Origin: Limnomonas spitsbergensis
Lineage: Eukaryota > Chlorophyta > Chlorophyceae > Chlamydomonadales
Assembly: GCA_037349105.1 (NCBI GenBank)
Contig: JAYJMM010000123.1
Location: 124,001 to 188,000, forward strand
Length of the DNA: 64,000 nt
Direction: 5' to 3'
How positions within the stretch are numbered: position 1 is the stretch's first letter; the number at the start of each line of letters is the position of its first letter. The notes under the pieces were generated by a model. The model was not told the origin of the DNA and did no database searches. It was given only the letters and a program-made list of their open reading frames with translations. Position numbers and translations under genes: made by a program. Positions 48,901-54,659 of the stretch are shown one piece after another.

Positions 48901-50689
48901 TGCGGGGCATACTTTTCATTCTCCCACTTGGATTTCAGTGGTCATGGAAGGGGAAACAAACACATTCCACTGTCAGCAAAGGGCATCAGCTGCTATGGCC
49001 CACCAGCAGAGGACCGCCCAACTGGGTTGGCAAGGCATGCAGGTGTAACTAATTGTTCTAGGAGGATTCAGCTACACTTCAGCCACATTTCTGCTACAAC
49101 CCAGCCTACGGCTCACTGGGCCTGGTGCAGCAAGTCCTATTGCTTAAACTATCGGCGGCAGGCCAGACAAGGTGTAGCCCTCATTTGCCCCCAAGGTGGC
49201 CGTGTGGCAGCCACAACAAGGTGGCCTAATGCATGTGCAATTAGTGCAATGAAAAATTACTGGTGCAAACAAGCAATACATCAGTATCGGCACATGTTTT
49301 GGCTTCTCCCCATCGATTCACGGACCCAGACTCACCACACATCTCGCTGCTGTTGCTGATGCATGGGGAATTACAGATACCCATGCCAGCGGCAGTGGCT
49401 GCGTTGAAGTCCGTCCCGTATCCCAGGCAAACTGCATTCAAAGCAGGAGCAGGAGAGGCATGTCAGCTGAAGGCATAACAGGAAGCACCAAATCAGTATG
49501 GATTAGAATGGTGTTTAGTCTGCCCATATCCCATGCACAATAGCGCGCTCACAGTGCATGAAGGTACTACGTGAAGGGCGCCAGTGACTCAGGTCCATGC
49601 ATGGCTGCAAATGATTGATTGACTGCATGCATGCAGGCTCAAGTGGGGCTGCTGAGTGGCGCACTCCGCAGAACGGCATGTCGTATTGAGCCGTCCCAGG
49701 GCATCCTGGCATGCAATACGTGCATCCCATATCGCAGGTGGCGTACCAGGGCTGGGATGTCCTCTTAGGATAATTGCCACTGATAGTGATGGAAGCGTGC
49801 TTTCATCTGTTTGCGTAGTTTGCGCTGCCATTCACGTTCCCCACATATAAATATTTGACAATATGTGTGCACACCCTGATCATGCCAGGAGACTGCACTT
49901 TTGCATGGCATGCATGGTTGATACCGTAGTTCCAGGAATAAGCTGCTACATTACGGTAGGCAGCATTCAATGTGCAAAGAAGCAATTCAATGGATAACTT
50001 CTCTAGTCCTAGAAGTCCTCCCAGGCAATCTACTAGTATACAAGGCATCGTAGCTAGCAATAGACAGTTAGGCAAGAAAGAGAGAAAGAAAACGCCTGAG
50101 CTGACTTCAGGCACCATGCATGGCTTCCGTCCCAGATTGCGTCCCATCTGACGTATGGTGTGAACCGAGTGTGAAGTGGAGAAGCGGAAAACATTGTTCT
50201 CGATACTGTCGGCAGGTCACGCTTCCTGTCTCACACGAGCATGCTCGTTTTCTGGCCTGCTCGCAAAAGTAAATTCACGCACGCAGGCACGCAGGCAGAT
50301 CGGAATTCATCCCTACAATCCGGAACCTTAAGTCTCATCCGAAGAAAACGTAAATACGATTCCTGTCTTGACCACTCATCCCAGAAAGGGGGGGCAGAGC
50401 CCTCCGCCCGCTATGGGTGCATGCATGTCCTCTACGCACCTCTGCCGCTGCTCGTGGTGGCGTAGTACAGTGCCACGCGACTTCCCCTAGTAGCAACAGC
50501 ATTGCTGCAACCTGTCGCCGATGCGGCGTGGGTCGATCTTGTGGCACCCGAGTGTAAGTCGATATCGGTGGGATGAGCTGCCGAGTTACTAGAGTAGCAG
50601 CCGATGTAGACACTTCGACAGCAATGGCAATATTTGGCTGAAAAAGCCAACATGAGTGTCAGCATAAGATGTGGCCATCTATGCATCAT
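7256..50689 (-). CDS. Giant multi-exon surface protein: signal peptide, WSC, Pro-rich, NHL propeller, multipass C-terminus
   Basis: A start ATG at 50689 opens a signal peptide ([17 protein letters not shown]). Stop TAA is at 7258-7256. Exons (minus strand): 50689-50440, 49431-49336, about 48530-48270, 47427-47329, about 47014-46919, 46818-46707, 46497-43164, 42535-42286, 40502-40343, 39691-39481, 38671-38462, 38218-38148, 37975-37904, 34439-34336, 32227-32148, 31512-31445, 30920-30869, 30388-30247, 25686-25284, 24508-24308, 24190-24041, 22828-22698, 22427-21031, 20535-20446, 19993-19772, 19043-18984, 15487-14246, 12904-12749, 12142-11819, 10378-10237, 8960-8901, 8031-7256. Phases fail to close before 48530, 47014, 34439, 32227, 22828 and 10378, so small exons are missing there. 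One gene rather than several is inferred from the single signal peptide and the continuous domain order; a split near 31-38 kb is the main alternative. Likely role: binding extracellular ligand or matrix and signalling across the membrane. Confidence 0.65.
8130..8190. repeat. Decoy copy of the last-exon acceptor
   Basis: The stretch GTCCCAGCTATCGATCGGGA and what follows repeats 8020-8085 (the start of the last exon and its acceptor) at an offset of about 112 bases in the upstream intron, roughly 80% identical. Confidence 0.7.
11311..11530. repeat. 15-bp minisatellite
   Basis: About 15 units of GGGGTCGCGGTTTAT with G/C variants and two TATAT variants. A length divisible by three keeps several frames open; the open frames here are not genes. 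It sits in the intron between exons 11819 and 10378. Confidence 0.9.
12945..13035. repeat. Dispersed repeat with a GCCCCGCAGGGGC hairpin
   Basis: AGAAAGAAAACTACGCCCCG, then CAGGGGCGTGAG, GTTAAGGAAACAGCGCGGCA, and CGCGCCGTTACC. A close copy is at 20917-21010 (CTACGCCCCGTGGGGGCGTG) and a partial one at 40185-40225 (AGGAAACAGCGCAGCATGGG). Both complete copies end beside an exon of the giant gene (12904 and 21031). A short stem ACGCCCC/GGGGCGT is present. Confidence 0.65.
13059..13577 (-). mobile_element. Remnant of a non-LTR retrotransposon, C-terminal nuclease-like part
   Basis: An open frame of about 172 residues lies in the intron between exons 14246 and 12904. It reads [13 protein letters not shown] ... 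[15 protein letters not shown], with the PD...E-x-K layout of restriction-like (PD-(D/E)XK) endonuclease domains found after the reverse transcriptase in early-branching site-specific elements. It is followed by [23 protein letters not shown] and [17 protein letters not shown], which is typical of the C-terminus of such algal elements. No reverse transcriptase sequence is adjacent, so this looks 5'-truncated. Confidence 0.62.
13590..14185. repeat. Degenerate CCCTGGTTACAC minisatellite
   Basis: About 40 imperfect units of 13-17 bp (CCCTGGTTACACCTTTC). It begins near the donor at 14245, whose flank already contains GGGTATAACCAG, the same word on the gene strand. Confidence 0.75.
14246..15487 (-). 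CDS. Exon: membrane exit followed by an Ala-rich coiled coil
   Basis: Acceptor TTTTACTCAG; 414 codons, phase 0 to 0, donor GTAAAT. It opens [19 protein letters not shown], continuing the helix of the previous exon, then about 230 residues dominated by AARDAA / AAQAARD repeats and a charged coiled coil ([38 protein letters not shown]), ending in [16 protein letters not shown]. It is predicted to be cytoplasmic. The Ala-rich repeats are coding and keep frame, unlike the intronic arrays on either side. Confidence 0.8.
15945..16762. repeat. 33-bp minisatellite with CAG/GTAGGG in every unit
   Basis: About 25 units of ACCTGCAACACCATGGTTCA + ACATCTCCCCCCT. On the strand of the surrounding gene a unit contains TGTTGCAGGTAGGGGGG, an acceptor-like and donor-like word back to back. 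It lies in the intron 18983-15488. Confidence 0.9.
17306..18657. repeat. 33-bp minisatellite, 41 near-identical units
   Basis: The unit is CTCAATGCAAATAAGGCATC + AGGGTCCACTTGG. Units are identical except one A/G site, with G in units 6, 15, 16, 24, 30 and 38. Because 33 is divisible by three, open frames of 466-497 codons arise on both strands. The array lies wholly inside the intron 18983-15488, so I do not call them genes. Confidence 0.95.
18984..22828 (-). CDS. Cytoplasmic and membrane exons (large Ser/Gly-rich domain, then helices)
   Basis: Exon 22828-22698 ([20 protein letters not shown]). The long exon 22427-21031, 465 codons, is low-complexity Ser/Gly/Glu-rich and ends [10 protein letters not shown] at a GTGAGT donor. 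Exon 20535-20446 ([20 protein letters not shown]) is an amphipathic helix. Exon 19993-19772 reads [13 protein letters not shown] and then [20 protein letters not shown] ... [13 protein letters not shown], membrane segments. Exon 19043-18984 is [20 protein letters not shown]. All joins after 22828 close. The join from 24041 to 22828 does not, so a small exon between them is missing. Confidence 0.72.
19140..19720. repeat. Degenerate TTTAGGG-like intronic repeats
   Basis: Many GGGTTTAGG, AGGGTTAAG, AGGGTTCAGGG and TAGGGTTT words without a clean tandem register. Similar patches lie at 11600-11760, 12640-12660, 20570-20650, 22615-22660, 25940-25990 and 32395-32690 (the last on the other strand). 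They resemble decayed plant-type telomere repeats. Confidence 0.6.
23330..23812. repeat. 27-bp GGTGGTGGTAGGGGAGGGGA minisatellite
   Basis: About 18 units of GGATCAGGTGGTGGTAGGGG + AGGGGAA with variable G-runs. It lies in the intron between exons 24041 and 22828, where a small exon is still missing. It is strongly G-rich on the plus strand. Confidence 0.88.
24041..25686 (-). CDS. Pro-rich loop and membrane-spanning core exons
   Basis: Exon 25686-25284 starts [19 protein letters not shown] and runs into [15 protein letters not shown] / [16 protein letters not shown]. Exon 24508-24308 reads [18 protein letters not shown], then [20 protein letters not shown]; exon 24190-24041 reads [19 protein letters not shown]. 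These are at least three hydrophobic helices. All three exons are in phase 0 and begin after clear CAG acceptors. The last donor (GAG|GTGGGT) was preferred to a longer open frame that runs on to about 23876. Confidence 0.78.
24892..25010. repeat. Perfect 37-bp inverted repeat (hairpin)
   Basis: Arms 24892-24928 and 24974-25010 are exact reverse complements (GTAAGCCTCACCTAGCAGCT ... and ... AGCTGCTAGGTGAGGCTTAC). The 45-nt spacer holds a second perfect 8-bp stem, GGCTGATT/AATCAGCC. It lies in the intron between exons 25284 and 24508. Confidence 0.93.
26238..30088. repeat. 38-bp satellite array, about 100 units
   Basis: The unit is CCCTGCACTAGGTACCCTAT + CCAAGGGCTGAGAGGCAG. It fills nearly 3.9 kb of the intron between exons 30247 and 25686. 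No long open frames, since 38 is not divisible by three. Truncated units (CCATATCCAGGGAGAGGCAG) at about 26884, 27031 and 28204 mark an internal segmental duplication with an offset of 1173 bases. Confidence 0.95.
30247..31512 (-). CDS. Exons leading into the membrane: Gly/Ala/Ser stretch and hydrophobic segment
   Basis: Exons 31512-31445 ([20 protein letters not shown]), 30920-30869 ([17 protein letters not shown]) and 30388-30247 ([14 protein letters not shown] ... [20 protein letters not shown]). Phases close from 32148 through to 25686. Large algal membrane proteins of this type have a VxSSVAGSxAG stretch followed by a VQFL motif just before the membrane core; I recall the resemblance but cannot check it. 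Confidence 0.75.
32148..40502 (-). CDS. NHL-repeat exons: six blades of a beta-propeller
   Basis: NHL blades build six-bladed propellers that bind protein, sugar or RNA ligands. Blades seen in order: [14 protein letters not shown] (40502-40343 into 39691-39481), [39 protein letters not shown] (38671-38462), [19 protein letters not shown] (38218-37904), [14 protein letters not shown] (34439-34336) and [18 protein letters not shown] (32227-32148). The AG-x-FSDG-type loop of the family appears as [17 protein letters not shown]. Phases close from 42535 to 37904. At least one short exon is missing on each side of the 34.4-kb exon. Six blades would make one complete propeller. Confidence 0.8.
32690..34330. 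other. Intron sequence, nothing recognised
   Basis: It lies between exons 34336 and 32227. At least one small exon of the giant gene should be here to close the phase; I could not place it. No repeats of note apart from short AT-rich stretches. Confidence 0.4.
34785..35505. repeat. Long copy of the GTGCGCGGAC dispersed repeat
   Basis: AT-rich stretches separated by GGGGTGCGCGGACAT, GGGGTGCGCGGTATGG, CGCGCGACTG and GGGGTGCGCGGAGTCTTAGG. It contains GGCTGAAAGTGCTGCGCGG at about 35310, matching the copy at 6235. It is related at both ends and encloses the tRNA-like stretch at 35107-35187. Confidence 0.55.
35107..35187 (-). ncRNA. Degenerate tRNA-like sequence
   Basis: On the minus strand it reads GGGGGGCTCTGTGGTACAAC, then GCAGTTTCGCAG, and GGTTCAAATCC, a near-perfect B box (T-loop). 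The T-stem does not pair well (TGCGG against CCTGT) and no clean anticodon arm can be drawn. It is more likely a tRNA-derived element or pseudogene than a working tRNA. Confidence 0.35.
35510..37890. other. Intron sequence between NHL exons
   Basis: It lies between exons 37904 and 34439. A missing exon that enters with lead 1 and exits in phase 1 is expected here. A plus-strand frame at 36096-36296 looks mildly protein-like, but its direction opposes the gene and no splice support was found. A short AGCTGAATTGTAGCTGAA motif sits at 36004-36035. Confidence 0.4.
39150..39240. repeat. 33-bp triplication in an intron
   Basis: CCTCAGCAGGCAAAGTCAGG + ACATTTGTATATG occurs nearly three times (the last unit is partial) between exons 39481 and 38671. 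Confidence 0.9.
39692..40090. repeat. Tandem decoy copies of the 39691 acceptor
   Basis: Upstream of the exon starting at 39691 are about six degenerate copies, spaced 55-62 bp, of the exon start and its acceptor (GCAATCTTGAGCTTGAGATC ... CCGGATCCTGTT). The copies near 39720, 39780 and 39840 are clearest. Confidence 0.85.
40979..41135. repeat. Tandem duplication of about 79 bp
   Basis: CCAACAGTCAATTCTGGTAC ... CAGCCAGGCTATTGA is repeated twice with small differences, in the intron 42285-40503. The rest of that intron (41140-42280) has no supported gene. Confidence 0.85.
42286..42535 (-). CDS. Exon: beta-rich segment and second Pro-rich linker
   Basis: Acceptor TTCCTGTAG, lead phase 0, joins directly to the preceding VVLTVALQ. 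It reads [20 protein letters not shown] ... [16 protein letters not shown] and then [13 protein letters not shown] and [17 protein letters not shown], exiting in phase 1 at a GTTTGT donor. The next exon lead (GC) completes the Gly codon. Confidence 0.72.
42606..42850. repeat. GGTGGGTCAA short-unit minisatellite
   Basis: About 20 imperfect 9-14-bp units (AATGGTGGGTCAACGGTGGG). It lies in the intron between exons 43164 and 42535. Confidence 0.85.
43164..46497 (-). CDS. Long hydroxyproline-rich ([12 protein letters not shown]) exon
   Basis: The exon starts after CTGACCAG at 46498 with [14 protein letters not shown] and runs into about 1,000 residues of Pro/Ser repeats ([24 protein letters not shown]). 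It ends in a folded segment, [17 protein letters not shown] ... [11 protein letters not shown], at a GTAGGT donor. Units are mostly 24 and 27 bp. Such tracts form extended O-glycosylated stalks in algal walls. On the gene strand all three frames stay open for long stretches. The exon length (3334 nt) does not close the phase between its two ends, so at least one indel, probably in a C/G homopolymer run, or a hidden intron lies inside. Confidence 0.65.
46707..46818 (-). CDS. Cys-rich exon before the Pro-rich tract
   Basis: It reads [14 protein letters not shown] and exits in phase 1 at a GTAAGT donor. Joined to the next exon (lead CC) it continues [15 protein letters not shown], a C-x-x-C / G-Y pattern like the small Cys-rich repeats of ephrin-receptor-like ectodomains. 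The start (46818 or 46829) is uncertain; 46818 gives phase 0. Confidence 0.55.
46919..50689 (-). CDS. N-terminal exons: signal peptide and WSC-type cysteine-rich modules
   Basis: WSC modules bind carbohydrate in fungal and algal wall proteins. Module 1: exon 50689-50440 (VYIGCYSSN ... [11 protein letters not shown]) plus 49431-49336 ([17 protein letters not shown], then [14 protein letters not shown]). Module 2: exon about 48530-48270 (LGCFHVSP ... [20 protein letters not shown]) plus 47427-47329 ([17 protein letters not shown], then [15 protein letters not shown]). The two modules share the same intron position and phase (exit 1, lead 2), which supports duplication of a two-exon unit. A third, less typical segment follows at about 47014-46919 ([12 protein letters not shown] ... 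RLSCEEV). An extra WSC-like start ([17 protein letters not shown]) sits in another frame near 48650 and may be a relic. Confidence 0.72.
49060..49165. repeat. Dispersed TAGCTGAATTGTAGC-type element
   Basis: It begins ATTCAGCTACACTTCAGCCA and continues CAGCCTACGGC ... CTGGTGCAGCAAGTCC. Relatives: 8440-8560 (reverse), 9275-9395, 10825-10940, 24770-24865, 30665-30790 (reverse), 48060-48235 (partial) and 59465-59570. Several share a tail GGTCAAGGTTTGG and a GGGCCACCGGCC-like word. It is probably one short interspersed family. Confidence 0.6.
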
Positions 50690-51547
50690 TGGCGTAGTGC
50701 CCCGATGGTGCAAATGGTTGCCAACCACGGTTTGGTGCTGCTTCTGTTCAATATAATATGCTGTAGGTCCTGGGGATAACACCGGGGCTCCTCCACCGTC
50801 GGGTCCCATATGGCCAGAGTCAGCCGGGAGGCCGATGCGTGATTCCAAGAGAGTAGACATCCTACAGAATAAGCCTGTCATTGAATAAGTAACTTTGAAA
50901 TCAGTGATGTGCTTCCCTACGAAAGAAGAAAGAAAACGCCTGAGCGTGGCTTGTAGGCTTGAGGAATACGGGATTTTAAACGCCGTACACCGGGAGACAT
51001 GAAACCTGGTGGTTAAGGAGGGTCGTCAAGGGGTATCGGACAATAATGGGCAGGGGAGTTTTCCAGATGGCGACGCTGACGAAGGATGTTGATATGGCAG
51101 CGTATGGTATGCTTGGTGAGACAGCTGAGGACGGAGGAGATGTCGTGTTTTGAGACACCGAGCATGCTGAGGATTTTATCGGCAGGACGGAGGAGGAAGC
51201 CGGCGGTGCCCAGAAGGATGATATGTGTATGAGAAGGAGGCGGGTGCAAGAGTGCAAATATTTAGCTTGGACTTGACAAGGTATGATGCAGGCCATTATG
51301 GTTTGGCAGAAGTGCCGAGGAGGGTGAAAATATGGATATGGCCCACTTTCAATTACGTCCGGAATGGCATGACAGCTCACCCTCGCCGATTCCACTTGTG
51401 TCCGGAATGGTACCGGACCGCCAGCGTGGCGCCTGCCGTACCCGTTATGTGCATTGTTCGTGATTACCTACGTCAAACGCTGTCTCCTTCGCCAGATAAG
51501 TCTGTCACTCAAACTCTAATACCGTACGTAAACCAGATGTCTTACAA

Positions 51548-51705
51548 CCACATTAGAGATCGCCCAACGTCATACGCTTAGGGTACGCTTAGGGTGTAGG
51601 ACAGCCAGCCCAACAATTGCTGCGCTTCGCGCAGCTAGCTTTAGGATCGATGCCATTTATACGCCAGCCTTTCATATTTATGAAAAACAAGCACCTCAAA
51701 CCATT
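51548..51705. repeat. Left arm of a 158-bp inverted repeat
   Basis: CCACATTAGAGATCGCCCAA ... CACCTCAAACCATT, about 90% identical to the reverse complement of 57614-57771. It contains an internal palindrome, CTGCGCTTCGCGCAG. No flanking target duplication was seen. Confidence 0.88.
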
Positions 51706-51753
51706 TGGCAAATATTAGGCGATCCCGTACCTGATTCCGCACCTGAGGATTCC

Positions 51754-52050
51754 TTGAGGGAACCAGAGAGGGAACTATCACTTCGAGTTTTCGCTGCACC
51801 AGAGAGGGAACTATCACTTCGAGTTTTCGCTGCACCAGAGAGGGAACTATCACTTCGAGTTTTCGCTGCACCAGAGAGGGAACTATCACTTCGAGTTATC
51901 GCTGCACCAGAGAGGGAACTATCACTTCGAGTTATCGCTGCACCAGAGAGGGAACTATCACTTCGAGTTTTCGCTGCACCAGAGAGGGAACTATCACTTC
52001 GAGTTTTCGCTGCACCAGAGAGGGAACTATCACTTCGAGTTTTCGCAACT
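51754..52050. repeat. 36-bp minisatellite, 8 units
   Basis: TTCGCTGCACCAGAGAGGGA + ACTATCACTTCGAGTT. It is open on both strands (plus: APERELSLRVFA; minus: AAKTRSDSSLSG) because 36 is divisible by three. The plus frame runs on from the left inverted-repeat arm (about 51530) to 52128. Confidence 0.92.
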
Positions 52051-52814
52051 GAGACCGAGTCAGTGCAACATTCGTATGATCCAATGTTTACCGATATCTT
52101 GCCGCGAACGCAACGCCTTGCTGGTTGATGCTGTCTTGCTCTATTCTGCCGGTGGGTGCATGGCCGCATGCAAAACACCCCAACAGTCACAGCACCATGC
52201 CTTCCCAGTGTGTGGAGCACCTCACCAGGCTGAAAAGCGCCACCTGCATGCACAACGCCTTACCCTGATGCACAGCGCCCGCCCGGCGGGCGCCCGAGGG
52301 CGCAACGCCCTGGTATTGGCTGCAGACTGCAGTGCTCAACTTTCATTCAAAGCGCATGCCCCGTGAGCAAGTGAGAAACGCCATGCTGGTTGTTGCAGTG
52401 TCCCACCCGCATGGTCTGTAATCCGCTCGCATGCACAGCTACCTAAGTCCATGCCGGTGGTTGTCGTAGTGCCCACCCGCATCCTCTTATTCCTCTGCAA
52501 CCCGCTTGTTTGTGTGGCGCTTGCCTGTTGGTGCACCGTGCTTGTCGTTGCTGCGCACTTCCCTAATGCTCAATGCCCCCCGTATATCGAGCGCTGTGTC
52601 ATTGATTGCATCGCCCTACAGCTCCCTGCTGTGGGTGGCAGCTCCCAGCCCTCATGCGCAACGACCGCACGTATATGTTTCGCCCTGACATTGGTCGCAG
52701 CTCCCCACCCTTCCGCACTGTGCCCGCCCTGACAGTCATTGCAGCACCCCGTCCTCATGCATTGTGCCCTCTGTATGTGCAACGCCTTGCCGGTGGCTGC
52801 ATGTGTAGCTGAGG

Positions 52815-53965
52815 CCAACTCGCAGGTGTCTTTATTCCCTCAGACGCCTGTGACTTCGTTGACACAGTTCAAGATTGCGTGTCCAGTTTTGTTCAATTCT
52901 GAGGATGTAATAAGGGACCGTTTGGCTCCAAATGGCCCCCTCGGCCCCCCTTCAAAGGCTGCACTGGTAGATGTGGCCTACTTACTGGTGTCCTAATTCC
53001 TTAGGAAAACCACTGTGGCAGACATAGCTGACAGATATTAGGACTGCTGTTCCAGTTTGGTTAAATTCTGAGGAGGTGTTTGGGGGATACCGTTTTGCTC
53101 TCAATGGGCCTCTCGGCCCCTGCTTTAAGGGTGCCACACTGCCACGGTAGCTGAGGCCTACTTGCTGGTGTCCAGATTCCTCCAGAAACTAATGCTATGC
53201 CTTTGGTGACATATATTAGGACTGCTGATCTAGTTTGGTTGATTTCTGAGAAGGCGTTTTGGGGAGGGGGTCTCTCTCAATGGCCCTCTCGGCCCCGCTT
53301 TAAGGGCGCCGCGGTGGCTGAGGCCAACTTGCAGGTATCCTAATTGCTCCAGAACACCAATGCGATGCCATTGTTGACAAATGTCAGGAGTGCTGTTCCA
53401 GTTTGGTTGAATTCTGAGAAGTTGTTTGGGGGCTTTTTCGCTCTCAATGGCCCTCTCGGCCCCGCTTTGAGGGCGCCGCGGTGGCTCAGGCCAACTTGCA
53501 GGTGTCATAACTCCTCCAGAACACCAATGCTATGCCTTTGTTTACATATATCAGGAGTGCTGTTACAGTTTGGTTGGATTTTGAAAAGTTGTTTAGGGGG
53601 GGGGTCGCTCTCAATGGCCCTCTTGGACCCACTTTGAGGGCGCCGCAGTGGCTGAGGCCAACTTGCAGGTGTCCAAATTCCTCCAGAATCTAATGCTATG
53701 CCTTTGTTAACATACTTCAGGGTTGCTGTTCCAGTTTGGAAGAATTATGAGAAGGTGGTGAGGGCCACTTGCTCTTAATGGCCCTCTCGGCCCCGCTTTG
53801 AGGGCGCCGCGGTGGCTGAAGCCAACTTGCAGATGTCAAATTCCCTCCAGAAAATCAATGCCATGCCTTTGATGACATATTCTAGAAATGCAGTTCCAGC
53901 TTGCTAGACTTCTGAAAAGGAGTTTGGGGACTGTTTTGCTCCCAATGACCACTACTGGTATACAT
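52815..53965. repeat. Tandem repeat of about 165-180 bp, six units
   Basis: Units carry CTCAATGGCCCTCTCGGCCC, GCTTTGAGGGCGCCGCGGTG, GCTGAGGCCAACTTGCAGG and GTGCTGTTCCAGTTTGG. They are diverged, satellite-like, with no gene. The stretch 52130-52815 before it has TGCACAACGCC/TGCACAGCGCC words in loose tandem. Confidence 0.85.
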
Positions 53966-53999
53966 AGTTCCCGGACTGCATAACACAAGCGAGAATAAG

Positions 54000-54620
54000 T
54001 TGCTGCTGGGCTAATTGGCTTCTAGTATGCCGTGCCATCACTCTTGTGTTATGAATGTCAGCTTAGCAAAAAAATGAACAGGTGCAACACTAGACCAGTA
54101 CCGGTATCCATTCCTGGATGTCATAACATAAGGTAGATGAAGCGGTTGCATGACTGATTGGCCTCCAATGCGCATCGCTATCACTGCTGTCTTATCAATG
54201 GCTGTTGGGCTGAAGCCCCTATCCTAAGCATCCATGGATCACTGCCAGTGTTCATTCACGTAACTCATGTAACACAAGGCAGATGAAGTAGATGCGGGGC
54301 TGACTTGCTTCCAGTGTCCATCATCATCGTTGTTGCGTTATCAATGGCTGCTGGGCTGAAGCACCCATCCTAAGCATCCATGGACCATTACCAGTATCCA
54401 TTCACGTAACTCATGTCTCACGGCAGATAAAGTGGCTGCAAGACTGATTGGCTTCCAATGTTCAGTGCCTTCATTGTTGTGTTATCAATGGCTGTTGGGC
54501 TGAAGCTTCTGTCCTAAGCATCCATAAACCACTACCAGTATCCATTCACGGAACTCAATACACAAGGCATATAAACTGGTATTGTGACTCATTGGCTTCC
54601 ATTGCACATGCCCTTCATGG
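54000..54620. repeat. Tandem repeat of about 146 bp, four units
   Basis: The recurring core is TTATCAATGGCTGTTGGGCT, starting at about 54191, 54337 and 54483 (spacing 146), with CATCCATGGACCA and CCAGTATCCATTCACG between. Confidence 0.85.
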
Positions 54621-54659
54621 TAGTGAGGGTACTGCGGTAATGCAGCGAAGGGGCAGTGC

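Noticed and set aside
51013..51249. Minus-strand frame resembling the tail of a retrotransposon reverse transcriptase (LTKHTIRCHINIL)
   Set aside because: The likeness is faint and lacks the Cys/His knuckle that should follow; too weak to call.
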